DNA of 64,000 nucleotides from a bacterium 1xD42-67 (GTDB lineage: Bacteria; Bacillota; Clostridia; Oscillospirales; Oscillospiraceae). This document shows positions 8,013 through 16,447 of this stretch, in pieces. The DNA is taken from assembly GCA_003612335.1 (NCBI GenBank), contig RAYO01000027.1, positions 1-64,000 on the forward strand, read 5' to 3'. Below the pieces are notes generated by a model, which worked only from the letters and a program-made list of their open reading frames with translations, was not told where the DNA came from and did no database searches. How positions within the stretch are numbered: position 1 is the stretch's first letter; each line of letters begins with the position of its first letter. A program made the position numbers and the translations under genes.

Positions 8013-9839
8013 ATGGGTATGTTTCATCGTCACAGCCGGGGCGGCAAACGGCTCCAACGGAAACCAAAATCCGAACACCATCCAGGAGTACGGCTTGCCG
8101 CACTCCTTTTGTGCCTGTCTATGCTGACGGGCTTTCTCCCTGCCCTGGCGCGGGCAGCGGACAATGGGGAAAAACTTTCCAGCATTGTCACATTTGACAG
8201 CATAACTCTCCACTATGCCGGTGCCGATGGACAGTCAGTAGGTGCAGCAGTTCAAGACAATACTTTGCTAAAAAAAGATGATAAGCTGATCCTGCGCTAT
8301 ACATACACGATTACAGAGGCTCAATGCAATAGCATACAAGCCGGAACGAAATATTACCTGGATGTATCTCCCCATTTGGTGCTGCCCCATTTGGAAGGCG
8401 GATCGCCACTAACAGTAGAAACAGAAGATGGAAAGCAGGAGCAGTTTGGAGCAATCTATGCAGATGGCAAGAGCGCATGGGTCACATTTGCCGCAAAATC
8501 GGATGGGAGCGGCACAATTTTGTCAGAGTATGGTGAACTGAATAACGCTTATTTTTATCTAAACTGCAATCGGGCAAACGACATACCAGCAGGTGAAACG
8601 CCCATAGACGGAAACAGCAACCTCTACGCGATGAAGTTTGAAAACAACACACAGCTCAAATTCGGCTATGCGGAAAACGAGCCGGTATCGGCAAAGGCGC
8701 AGATCAACAAGGGCGGCAGCTTAAGGGACAAAACGATCACCTGGACAATCAATTACACTCCCTGGCAGAACCCCACCGAGGGCGACGGCGTTACCCTGGA
8801 CACCCCCTTTGAACTGCGGGACACCATTGATACCTCCTTGCACAGCTATGTCAATAACAGTGTGACAATAGGCGGTCAATCGGTTACAGCCTATACTTCC
8901 CGTGATGATATTCCAACAGACGCAGAAACCTATGTGCTTGTCGAAACGCCAGCGGACGGCAGCGACACAACCTTGACCTTTGGCGGCATAAAATTCAACG
9001 CAGGTCAGGCTACACAAGGAAATCCGGCAACGTCCCTGACAATTACCTATCAGACCTCTATCAACGACGATCTTCTTCTGCCGGGAGGTACGGGTAGCAA
9101 GAGCGTAAAGAATGCCGCTGATTTATTTGCCGGTGAAGATGGCGTGTTCAACAGCTTGAACATCAGCAGCAGCAAGACCGTAGCCATTCCCCAACCCACA
9201 TGGCTGACAAAGGAGGGACACACGACCCGCCATACAGACGGCACCGGCTCCACCACCGATTGGACGGTTACATTCCAGCCGAATGGCTTTGACTTTGCAA
9301 CGGAAAACAATCTGACACTTCACGACCAGCTTCCCAATGGCAGTACGTTGGTGGCAGGATCAGTAAAGGTGGACGGAGCAGCCGTAACAGCGACAGCCGG
9401 AACAAATAACGATTTTACCATTTCTCCAATTACAACTACAACGAATAGCCAGCCTGTTACCATCACCTATCAGAGCCATGTGCCGGAGGATATGTACGAC
9501 AGCGGCACAAGCCTGGGCAGCAATGTCGCATGGTTTACGTTCCACTATGGCGACCAAGATTATACGACACCCAACGCCAAAAAGGATGTTGGCAGCGGGG
9601 ACGGCAGCGGAACTCCCGGCACGGCCACGCTGGTCAAGGAAAACAGCGGATATGACACGGCAGCCCGCACCATTGTTTGGACAGTGAAAATCAATCCCCA
9701 TCTACTGAATGGGTCCGTTATCTCGTTCTTTAGAGACGAAGGAGGCCCTTCGATATACAAAGATAGAGATATTTGTCCGTATCGTCCGCTGTGTCCACAG
9801 TGTCGTAATGCCACCGCAATGCCACGTCTCGGATTATAG
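8013..9839 (+). pseudogene. Large cell-surface adhesin, 5' part, interrupted by the prophage
   Basis: Begins 7 nt after GGAGG. The basic N-terminus and hydrophobic core LAALLLCLSMLTGFLPALA with cleavage near ARA-AD form a Sec signal peptide. The rest is beta-rich, with repeated 'TITWTINYTP', 'STTDWTVTF' and 'RTIVWTVKINPH' segments of the DUF11/isopeptide Ig-like type used in Gram-positive adhesins and pilins. Host sequence ends near 9710-9724. The last ~40 residues of the open frame are phage-arm sequence ending at a stop at 9837. The gene resumes at about 61402-61435 in another frame register. It is co-directional with the GGDEF-PilZ genes, 31 nt downstream. Confidence 0.85.
9718..9724. other. 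Proposed left attachment core (attL)
   Basis: TTATCTC, also present at 61402-61408. Region 9725-9857 to its right holds no gene and would be the phage attachment arm. The core is short and not proven. An imperfect alternative (CTGAATGG at left against CTCAAGGG at right) would rejoin the adhesin in frame. Confidence 0.4.
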
Positions 9840-9857
9840 CACCGCAGGGGGAGGCTG

Positions 9858-10205
9858 TCAAATGGGCGGGCTGTTCTCAGAGGCTCCGCCGGCATCCTCC
9901 CGGAAGCCGGAGGCAGCGGCGGCGGCATACTTCACCCCTTCGCCGGCGGCGCTGGTATTCTCCGCCCGGTTCTTCTCCACAATCCTGGACAGGACGATGG
10001 ACAGGGCGGTGCCGATGGGGGTGAAGACCACCGTCCAGCAGGCCAGTGGGCCGCTGTACTGATGCCTGATACTCAGGACGGCCAGCACAAAGCCCCCGGC
10101 CAGCCCAGCGGCCAGCAGCAGGACCAGAAGAAAGCCCAGCAGGTCGGTGTTCCCCATCCTCCGCCGGGGCGCCGCCGTCCTGATCTGCTCTCGCTTCCCC
10201 CTCAT
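9858..10205 (-). CDS. Small membrane protein, last gene of the lysis module
   Basis: 115 residues with two hydrophobic helices (LLGFLLVLLLAAGLAGGFVLAVL at about 22-44 and a second around 55-73) and a charged, Ala-rich C-terminus. Its ATG overlaps the endolysin stop as ATGA, so it is translated with the lysis genes. Two-helix topology and position suggest a holin-like or accessory lysis role. It is also the prophage-terminal gene, where lysogenic-conversion genes often lie. No family recognised. Confidence 0.55.
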   Translation of the reverse strand: MRGKREQIRTAAPRRRMGNTDLLGFLLVLLLAAGLAGGFVLAVLSIRHQYSGPLACWTVVFTPIGTALSIVLSRIVEKNRAENTSAAGEGVKYAAAAASGFREDAGGASENSPPI

Positions 10206-11185
10206 GCCAGACCGTGGGTCTGGGCGAAGCGGAACAGGATTTGCGCCGCCTGCTCACGGGTGAGGAAGTCTTCCCACATGAAGTTGGGCTGGCCGTCAGC
10301 TCCAGCACCGCCGCCGGCGAAGATACCCTCCTTGACGGCGTACTCCCTGGCCTTCCGGCTCCACTCGCCGCTGTCGTTGTCCCTCAGCTCCTGGCGGTAC
10401 TGCTGCATCGCCGTGGCGAACATCTTGTTGAACTGTTCCTGTGTCATTTCCTCGACTTCCTCCTTCGGTTTCTCGGCCAGCTTCAGGACCTGGCCTGGGT
10501 AGATGGTGTAGGGGCTTCCGATGCCATTCAGGGCGGCGATGGTCTTCCAGTCCACCCCCGTCTTGGCACCGATAGCGGCGAGGCTGTCCCCAGCCTTCAC
10601 GGTGTAGGTGTCGTACTCAGGCCCGGCAGGGGAGGCCCCGCCCCCGGCGTTGTAGGCCCTGGCGTCCACGACCCAATAGTAGGTCGCCTCGTTGAAGAAG
10701 GTCGCCGGGTCCCCGTTCAGCCGCTTGTCCTTGGTGCTGGCAGGGTCATTGATGCGGACCTTGTTGTCGGCCCACCAGACCACAACGAAGTGGCCGCCGC
10801 CGGTCCAGGTCCCTTTTTTCATGAGGGCAATCAGGTAATAGCCCTGCTTCAGGTATTCCCTGGCCTGCTCGTGGACCTTGGCCTTCGGGTTGTGGTAGGC
10901 GTTCGTCCAGCTCAACTGCCAGCACTTAATCCCGAACTCGGCGAACTGAGGGGCGAAGTAGGCGTAGTACGTCCCGTTCCCCAGGGCCTTGTAGCCGTGG
11001 GCGACGCTCCAGGCGCAAGCGTCCTCGGGGGTGAAGGTCTTCCCGGTCAGGGTTTCGATAAGCATAGCAGCCGCCGTAGGGCCGCACCCGCTGTCCCCGA
11101 TGGTGCTATTCTCCCCCTTTACCCGGTAGGGCTTCTTGGCCCACCTGGGGTCGGTCTGAAGGTAGCTGACGGGCCTCTTATTCAT
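10202..11185 (-). CDS. Endolysin: C39-like peptidase with LysM wall-binding repeat
   Basis: Degrades peptidoglycan at the end of infection. The N-terminal papain-like domain (about 1-180) shows the C39 pattern: catalytic Cys in DSGCGPTAAAM, His in GGGHFVVVW and Asp/Asn in INDPAS. A LysM repeat follows (YTVKAGDSLAAIGAKTG ... YPGQVLKL, about 200-245). The C-terminal FLTREQAAQILFRFAQ segment resembles an S-layer-homology-type helix. The start at 11185 (MNKRPVSYL) overlaps the holin stop by 8 nt and has GGGGAGG upstream; an in-frame ATG 21 nt earlier is less likely. There is no signal peptide, which fits holin-dependent export. Confidence 0.88.
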   Translation of the reverse strand: MNKRPVSYLQTDPRWAKKPYRVKGENSTIGDSGCGPTAAAMLIETLTGKTFTPEDACAWSVAHGYKALGNGTYYAYFAPQFAEFGIKCWQLSWTNAYHNPKAKVHEQAREYLKQGYYLIALMKKGTWTGGGHFVVVWWADNKVRINDPASTKDKRLNGDPATFFNEATYYWVVDARAYNAGGGASPAGPEYDTYTVKAGDSLAAIGAKTGVDWKTIAALNGIGSPYTIYPGQVLKLAEKPKEEVEEMTQEQFNKMFATAMQQYRQELRDNDSGEWSRKAREYAVKEGIFAGGGAGADGQPNFMWEDFLTREQAAQILFRFAQTHGLA

Positions 11186-11543
11186 GGCTGCCAGCCTCCC
11201 CGCCATTTACCAGGGCCGCCGCCGCCGGGTTCTCCTTCAGCATCTCCCGCATATCCTCCAGGGCGTCGTCTACCATCTGGCTGAACAGCTCAAAGGGGAC
11301 GACCTTCGCCAGCCACGGGAAGCGGACGACGAACAGGTCATAGACCTGGCGGAGCTTCAGCCGCCCGGTGCCGCCGCCCAGCTCCTTCTCGGCCCCGGTC
11401 ACAGCCCACAGCAGCCACTCCCGGACCTTGGCAAGCTGGGCCTCGCTGGGAAGATTGAAATAGCGGTAGGCGTACCAGACGGCCACCCCCAGGACGGCGG
11501 CCAGGGCAAGGATGATGTACCAATTCTCGACGATGAAATTCAT
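11178..11543 (-). CDS. Phage holin, LLH-like family
   Basis: 121 residues. A single N-terminal transmembrane helix (WYIILALAAVLGVAVWYAY) precedes a charged cytoplasmic region, KVREWLLWAVTGAEKELGGGTGRLKLRQVYDLF, typical of LL-H-type holins. Such proteins form membrane lesions that release endolysin. It overlaps the endolysin start by 8 nt and lies 17 nt after the next small holin-like gene. Confidence 0.8.
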   Translation of the reverse strand: MNFIVENWYIILALAAVLGVAVWYAYRYFNLPSEAQLAKVREWLLWAVTGAEKELGGGTGRLKLRQVYDLFVVRFPWLAKVVPFELFSQMVDDALEDMREMLKENPAAAALVNGGEAGSHE

Positions 11544-11560
11544 GTTCTGTTCCTCCTTCT

Positions 11561-11821
11561 TTACGCAGGCTTGTGGAATTTCTCCAGGTCCTCGATACGG
11601 TGGTTGGCGACCTTGATTTTCTCCTCCTGAAGCTCGGTCCGCTCCTCGACCTGGTACATCCTCTCGACCAGGTTGTTGTGGGCCTGCACCTTCTTTTCCA
11701 GCTCCTCCAGCCGGTAGGCAATCAGGGCGGCAGACTTACGGTTCGCCAGGTAGCTGCCGCCCAGCGTCCCGAGAAGGGCAAGGCCGCCGGTGATAAGTGC
11801 GACGATGATTGTCTCGCTCAT
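11561..11821 (-). CDS. XhlA/holin-like small membrane protein with coiled coil
   Basis: 86 residues. An N-terminal hydrophobic helix (IIVALITGGLALLGTLGGSYLA) is followed by a heptad-rich coiled coil (LEELEKKVQAHNNLVERMYQVEERTEL). This layout is shared by haemolysin XhlA-type and phage spanin/holin accessory proteins. It overlaps the upstream gene by 4 nt (ATGA). Probably works with the LLH holin in lysis. Confidence 0.7.
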   Translation of the reverse strand: MSETIIVALITGGLALLGTLGGSYLANRKSAALIAYRLEELEKKVQAHNNLVERMYQVEERTELQEEKIKVANHRIEDLEKFHKPA

Positions 11822-12621
11822 GCCTCGCCTTCACCCCCTCCCTGGGCAGCAGCCACGGAGGTGGCGACGGGCTGGTAGTAGTCCCCAGACAGGGCCGGGG
11901 GCCTCCAGCCCTCCACCTTGTCGAACAGGCGGCGGACCTCATAGAGCTGCCCGTCACAGGTGAAACGCTCCCCCACGTTGAAGGAGTAGTTGGCCGGGAG
12001 GTCGTCCCAATCGGGAACGTCGAAGGGGTCCGGCCCAGGCTCCGGGTCCGGCTCGTCGTACAGGGCATATTCGGAGGGGACCAGGTGGGGGAAGTGCGGC
12101 TCGTACAGGGTCACGCCTCCCTGGTGGATGGGGGTATAGAGCAGGCCGTCCTCGGGGTCCCGGCGGACAGCTCCGAAGGGGACGTGTTCCCCCCAGGCGA
12201 AGTCGAGGTATTCCCCCTCGCCCTCCGGCTCCTTCCTCAGCAGGCGAAACAGGGTCCGGCCACCCTCAGACCCCGGCGCCCACCCTTCCTGGGCCTGGTG
12301 CTGGGTCAGGGTGATGTAGGTTTCCCGGTCAGGGCCGATGACAGGCTCGTTGGCGAACAGGGTCCCAATGTCGGGCCGCCACTCCCGCACCCCGTCGGCG
12401 GTAGCCATCCGGGACAGCTCCTCGTCGGTGAACTCCCCAGCAGACACCACCCCGGCCCGGACAAGGTTCGCCTGGGCCTTGCTGAGGGTGGCTTCAGGGA
12501 GGCCCTGGCCGCCGGCGGCGGTCAGGGCGTGGTGGACATCCAGAATAGCGGACCACAAGTCGGCATTGTCCCGGCTCTGGGTCTGCTGCTGGTAGGCTCT
12601 CGCCTCGTCAAGGTTTTTCAT
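11818..12621 (-). CDS. Tail-end or accessory fibre protein, unknown family
   Basis: 267 residues, acidic and Pro/Asp-rich in the middle (EPDPEPGPDPFDVPDWDD). The C-terminal segment FNVGERFTCDGQLYEVRRLFDKVEGWRPP resembles small carbohydrate-binding modules found at the end of phage tail and chaperone proteins. The N-terminus YQQQTQSRDNADLWSAILDVHHAL is helical. It lies between the DGR target gene and the holins, where fibre assembly or carbohydrate-binding genes are common. Function not established. Confidence 0.55.
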   Translation of the reverse strand: MKNLDEARAYQQQTQSRDNADLWSAILDVHHALTAAGGQGLPEATLSKAQANLVRAGVVSAGEFTDEELSRMATADGVREWRPDIGTLFANEPVIGPDRETYITLTQHQAQEGWAPGSEGGRTLFRLLRKEPEGEGEYLDFAWGEHVPFGAVRRDPEDGLLYTPIHQGGVTLYEPHFPHLVPSEYALYDEPDPEPGPDPFDVPDWDDLPANYSFNVGERFTCDGQLYEVRRLFDKVEGWRPPALSGDYYQPVATSVAAAQGGGEGEA

Positions 12622-12641
12622 GCTGACGTTCCTCCTTCAGG

Positions 12642-14321
12642 TCAAATGTAGCTGCCGCTGATGGAGTACAGGGCAATGGTGTCGAAGCCGGGTGTCTTCT
12701 GGATTTTCACCCGGACACCTACCGCCCAGCTCTCGGCGGTCTTGGCCTTGTTGCTGAAAATGTGCTTCCGCCCGCTGTTGGCATCCTCCCAGGCCGGGGA
12801 AGCGTCGTTGAAGTTATTACACACCTGGAGCTGGACGGCGCTGTCAGCGGCCAGATACCGAAGGCTGACCAGGATTTTCTCGGCGGCGGCGCTGGTGTCG
12901 TCCATCTTCCAGTCGAGGTCGATACAGGACACGGACCGGGAGAAGGTAATGGTACGGGTGGCGCTGTTCCCGGCGCTGTCCGTGACCTTCACCTTCATGG
13001 TGTGTTCTCCCTTCAGACCGGCGAACTGGACCTCGGACAGGGCAAAGGTGTACTGCTGGCCCCGGACCGCCTCCTCGATGGTGCGGACCTCCTGGCCGTC
13101 CAGCATCTCCACCACCTCCAGGGTGTCGCCCGTGTCCACATCCCCTACGGTATAGGTAAAGCTGGGCGGGGTGGTCACCACCCCCAGGGCCTGGTCGCTC
13201 CCGCTCACGGTGGGGTCGGCGTTGTGTATCACGGTCCGGGTCAGGCTCGTGGTATATCCACTCCGCCCGCCTCGGCTGTCCTTCGCCAGCACCCTATACG
13301 CTACCGTGTTCATCGCCGTCGTGATATTATCCGTGTACTGTGTGGCGGCCCCGTCGTAGACCTTCGACCAGGCCCCGCCATTGTACTGCCGCTCCAGCTC
13401 ATAACTTACGGCGTCCCCGTCGCTGTCCATGGATGCGGCCCAGCTCACCGCCAGACCCTTCCCGCTCCGCACAGTCTCGGGTACGGTGATACCGGGGGGC
13501 GTGGTGGGGGCGTTATTCCAGATAATCGTATAGTATCCTTCAGAATCTGGGGTATCAGATACCAAGATTTCAGAGGACAAATTCAAAGCCGGACGCACGC
13601 CCCCGCCGCCGCCGTAGGCGCTGTTGTTGTTCAGCGTCCCGTCCGTAATGACGTTGCGGGCGTGGTAGCCATAGCCCGCACTCGGGGACCGCAGCCACCA
13701 CCACCAAGGCTGGGAGGCAGACAAGGAACTGTTGGTGTACTCGGAGTTGCTGACGGCCTGGGTGGTGGGGTAACACTTCCGGGAGTTGTTGTCGCTGAAC
13801 ATCGCCAGGACGGACCCCTCGGCGATGCCATTCTCAGACCCCAGGCCCACCTCGGCCATGGACAACAGGAAGATGCCGTCGGTCAGTGTCTCAGACCCTC
13901 CACCGTCGCAAGAGGGCTTCGCCACGATAAGGGTGGTGGGCAGGATAGCGGCCAGGAACTCGGCGCTGAAGCCGGTCTTAAAGCCCGCCTCGGCGTCGTA
14001 CTCGTTGTAGTTACTCCAGACATTGGCGTTGGAGGGCGGGCGGTCATAGCTGTGCTGCTGGGTATACCAGCCCGTCCCGGCCTTATTCAGCCACTGGCGG
14101 ATGTTGGCGTAGATGTAGCGGTTGTTGCCGTAGCTCTCCCGGCTATTCCCTCCGCCGCTCTCGGTGGCGTCGAAACACTTCAGCGTCAGCATACGCTCGG
14201 CCACGAGGGTGACGGAGCTGGCAGGGAAGCCGGTGTGGTTCTTATCGCCGATGACCCATGCGATAGGCACCCCTTTGTATTTGGTCAGAGGGTCCCTGAC
14301 CTTCGCCTTCACAGGCAGCAT
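12642..14321 (-). CDS. DGR target 1: DUF6273/C-type-lectin-like tail protein with Ig/FnIII repeats
   Basis: 559 residues. Residues 1-250 form a DUF6273 (C-type-lectin/formylglycine-enzyme-like) domain with IRQWLNKAGTGWYT and WWWWLRSP...GVRPALNL. The variable repeat covers residues 210-244, and DGR-altered positions are S214, Y217, H220, I225, S234, G237, G239 and G240. Two Ig/fibronectin-III-like domains follow (about 265-465: GKGLAVSWAASMDSDGD, HTMKVKVTDSAGNSATR), then a beta-rich tail domain. Thus the variable domain is internal rather than C-terminal. The start at 14321 is 1 nt after the reverse-transcriptase stop, which suggests coupled translation; an upstream in-frame ATG at 14417 would overlap that gene by 95 nt. 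Probably a receptor-binding fibre tip or decoration. Confidence 0.85.
   Translation of the reverse strand: MLPVKAKVRDPLTKYKGVPIAWVIGDKNHTGFPASSVTLVAERMLTLKCFDATESGGGNSRESYGNNRYIYANIRQWLNKAGTGWYTQQHSYDRPPSNANVWSNYNEYDAEAGFKTGFSAEFLAAILPTTLIVAKPSCDGGGSETLTDGIFLLSMAEVGLGSENGIAEGSVLAMFSDNNSRKCYPTTQAVSNSEYTNSSLSASQPWWWWLRSPSAGYGYHARNVITDGTLNNNSAYGGGGGVRPALNLSSEILVSDTPDSEGYYTIIWNNAPTTPPGITVPETVRSGKGLAVSWAASMDSDGDAVSYELERQYNGGAWSKVYDGAATQYTDNITTAMNTVAYRVLAKDSRGGRSGYTTSLTRTVIHNADPTVSGSDQALGVVTTPPSFTYTVGDVDTGDTLEVVEMLDGQEVRTIEEAVRGQQYTFALSEVQFAGLKGEHTMKVKVTDSAGNSATRTITFSRSVSCIDLDWKMDDTSAAAEKILVSLRYLAADSAVQLQVCNNFNDASPAWEDANSGRKHIFSNKAKTAESWAVGVRVKIQKTPGFDTIALYSISGSYI
13589..13693 (-). repeat. DGR variable repeat VR1
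   Basis: 105 nt, aligned without gaps to the template repeat at 15576-15680. Ten differences, each at an adenine of the template on the coding strand (for example AAC to GGC twice, AAT to TAT, AGG to GGG). At the 3' end the coding strand reads CCGGCTTTG, against CCGGGTTTG after the template: the expected IMH versus IMH* distinction. Confidence 0.95.
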
Positions 14322-14322
14322 A

Positions 14323-15399
14323 CTAATTTTTTGTGCCACGGGTTTCGCTCCTTCCTTCAGAGAAGATTTTTTGCACTCGCTGGTCAAATTCGAGGACAAG
14401 GTTTCGGCAGTTCCCATGCGAAGCGTGGGCCCGCCAGCTCCTGTAACTATCCTCGATTTCCTTCCGGGTCATCTCCCCGGATTTGTACTTGGCCTCGAAC
14501 GCCCTCAGCTTCCGGGCCATCCTGGACTTGCTGGAGCGGCGCACCTTTCGGATGACCTTTCCGCTGTCTGTCAGGTAGCTGTGGAAGCCGAGGAAGTCCA
14601 GGCCATTCCGCAGGGGGAAGATATTCGTTTTGCCGTTCAGCTCCAGCCCACGGAGGGCCAGCAGCTCGGCAATTTTCCGCCACGCCTCCTGAAGGGCGGC
14701 CTTGTCCTCGCAGATAAGATAGAAGTCGTCCATATACCGCCCATAATATTTGACCCGCAGGACCTCCTTCACGAAATGGTCCAGCGGGTCAAGATACAGC
14801 AGGGCGAATATTTGGCTGCTCTGGTTGCCGATAGGAATACCCACGTTCCCCGGCGTACTGTCGATGATGGCATCCACAAGGGCCAGGGTCCGTGGGTCCT
14901 TCAGGTGCCGGCGCACGTCCTGTTTCAGGACATCATGCCGGATGCTGGCGAAGTAGTGGCGCACGTCAGCCTTCAGCACCCAACCGTCGGCGGCCCCATG
15001 CTTCAGGAAGTATTCCCGCATGAAGCCGCTCAGACGGTCGAGGCCGAACAAGGTCCCTTTCCCCACCTGGGACCCATAGTTGTCCAGGATGAACGGCGCA
15101 GACAGGACAGGGTAAAGAATTTCGTCGCATAGGGAGTGCTGCACGATTTTGTCCTTGAAGCTGTTGGTTTGGACGATGCGCTCCTTCGGTTCATGGACCA
15201 CGAACTCGAAATATCCTCCGGGGCGATATTCCCCGCTTTCAAGCTCCGCCTGGATAAACCGCACAGCCTCCAGCGCATTGGCTTCCACCCTTGCGACGGG
15301 GTTCTTCCACCTCTTGCCCTTCCGGGCCATCCGATAGGCCCGATACAGATTCGAGAAGTCGTAGACGACTTCAAAAGGTGGTTCGACTGTTTTACTCAT
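14323..15399 (-). CDS. DGR reverse transcriptase
   Basis: 358 residues. It copies template-repeat RNA with errors at adenines; the cDNA replaces the variable repeat. Visible motifs: catalytic Asp in LKADVRHYFASI (D145), the DGR-type IGNQSSQ motif at 190-196 (where retron and intron enzymes differ) and YMDD at 222-225 in YGRYMDDFYLI. No maturase, endonuclease or retron-type features. GAGGTG lies just upstream of the ATG. The template repeat is 177 nt upstream and Avd beyond it; the target gene follows immediately. All are on the same strand, giving the order avd-TR-RT-target. Confidence 0.96.
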   Translation of the reverse strand: MSKTVEPPFEVVYDFSNLYRAYRMARKGKRWKNPVARVEANALEAVRFIQAELESGEYRPGGYFEFVVHEPKERIVQTNSFKDKIVQHSLCDEILYPVLSAPFILDNYGSQVGKGTLFGLDRLSGFMREYFLKHGAADGWVLKADVRHYFASIRHDVLKQDVRRHLKDPRTLALVDAIIDSTPGNVGIPIGNQSSQIFALLYLDPLDHFVKEVLRVKYYGRYMDDFYLICEDKAALQEAWRKIAELLALRGLELNGKTNIFPLRNGLDFLGFHSYLTDSGKVIRKVRRSSKSRMARKLRAFEAKYKSGEMTRKEIEDSYRSWRAHASHGNCRNLVLEFDQRVQKIFSEGRSETRGTKN

Positions 15400-15575
15400 T
15401 CACGGCACCTCACCGCTGCTGGCAGCTCCAGACCTCCGCTGTGCGAGGCCCAGGGCGTCAACGGTATGTGTTTGTCCCTTCCCTGTCAGGTCAGGACGGG
15501 ATGTATCTTCGCTTTGATAGTGATAGGCTTCAGCTTTCGCCCTCTCGGGTTACTCAATCGCAGTTTCTACCAAAC

Positions 15576-15680
15576 CCGGACGCACGCCCCTGTTGCCGTT
15601 GTAGGCGTTGTTGTTGTTCAGCGTCCCGTCCGTATTGACGTTGCGGGCGTTGTAGCCATTGCCCGCATTCGGGGACCGCA
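15576..15680 (-). repeat. DGR template repeat (TR), within the non-coding Avd-RT interval
   Basis: 105 nt inside a 333-nt gene-free gap (15400-15732). Read on the minus strand it is rich in AAC/AAT codons (virtual peptide with the runs NAGNGYNARNVNTDG and TLNNNNAYNGNRG), the typical DGR template composition. It matches VR1 over its whole length and VR2 over 73 nt, differing only at adenines. The rest of the gap has no open frame and presumably supplies the structured RNA needed for priming. Confidence 0.96.
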
Positions 15681-15732
15681 CACGGCACACCAAAGGTCAA
15701 GCGCAAACAAGACACACCCCCAGGCCCTCAAA

Positions 15733-16221
15733 TCATCGCCGGGGGTATTGCGGGCCACCCTGCCGGGGAGGGGGCTGTTGGCCCCTGGGAGGTTGTCCCT
15801 GGGCCTGGGCCTTCTTCTCGGCAAGCAGCCGGTTAAACCGCTCGGCGTCCTTCTTCCTCCACGATGCCGCCATGTTCTTGACATCGGTGGTGAGCCCCGT
15901 CCAATACTCACACCGCCTGATGTCCACATAGCCCTGTTCGAGGGCGATGTCCAGCAGGGACAAGAACACTTTGCAGTTCGTCAGGACCTCCTTTTGGAGG
16001 TCAAGCCGCTGTTCCATCTTCTGGCGGTTATCCGGGTAAATCTCATTCGCCGCCAGGATGTCGTGCAGGATTTGAAGGGAGATATTCTGCATACGCTGGC
16101 AGATGGTGAAACGGACCTTCTTCGGGAACAGCTTCGAGTTATTGGTCACGGTCAGGGTATGGTTTACCAGGTCCTTGGCCTTCCCTACGATTGTCAGCTC
16201 CCCTTGCCTCGCAGCAGACAC
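15733..16221 (-). CDS. avd: DGR accessory variability determinant (Avd-like four-helix bundle)
   Basis: 162 residues. Residues 8-125 are all-helical with the Avd pattern (KAKDLVNHTLTVTNNSK, FPKKVRFTICQRMQNISLQI, VDIRRCEYWTGLTTDVKNMAASWRKKD). The C-terminus is a Gln/Pro/Arg-rich basic tail. Avd forms a positively charged pentameric barrel that binds the RT and nucleic acid and is needed for mutagenic homing. It starts at GTG 16221, 10 nt after AGGAGG, and overlaps the upstream gene's 3' end by 83 nt. It lies directly upstream of the TR. Confidence 0.9.
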   Translation of the reverse strand: MSAARQGELTIVGKAKDLVNHTLTVTNNSKLFPKKVRFTICQRMQNISLQILHDILAANEIYPDNRQKMEQRLDLQKEVLTNCKVFLSLLDIALEQGYVDIRRCEYWTGLTTDVKNMAASWRKKDAERFNRLLAEKKAQAQGQPPRGQQPPPRQGGPQYPRR

Positions 16222-16447
16222 AGTTGATGCACCTCCTTTCCCTCATGGCCTCCACTTCCTCAGCCGGGACGCCCTCCACTTCGAGAACGCCATCCAGCAC
16301 CCGGACAGTGACCTTTTGGCCGTTATATCCCAAACCGCAAAGCACAAGGCCGCCGGCCCCATCCAGGGGACACGGCGGCGTCAGCTCCACGATAAGGTTC
16401 GGAATTAAGCAGCTCGCCTGCTCAGGGGTACACAGGACCCCGTTCAT
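16139..16447 (-). CDS. Small phage protein, unknown
   Basis: 102 residues. The N-terminal half is beta-rich with LVLCGLGYNGQKVTVRVLDGVLEVEG; the C-terminal half is charged with CINCVCC, a possible metal-binding cluster. It overlaps the tail-fibre gene stop by 4 nt (ATGA) and the avd start by 83 nt. The last residues may be overprinted or artefactual. No family recognised. Confidence 0.5.
   Translation of the reverse strand: MNGVLCTPEQASCLIPNLIVELTPPCPLDGAGGLVLCGLGYNGQKVTVRVLDGVLEVEGVPAEEVEAMRERRCINCVCCEARGADNRREGQGPGKPYPDRDQ

Noticed and set aside
9725-9839. C-terminal 38 residues of the adhesin frame
   Set aside because: This is translated attachment-arm DNA of the phage, unlike the adhesin repeats.
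14323-15399. Retron or group II intron reverse transcriptase
   Set aside because: No msr/msd-like RNA or maturase domain; instead Avd, a matching template repeat and two adenine-mutated variable repeats are present.
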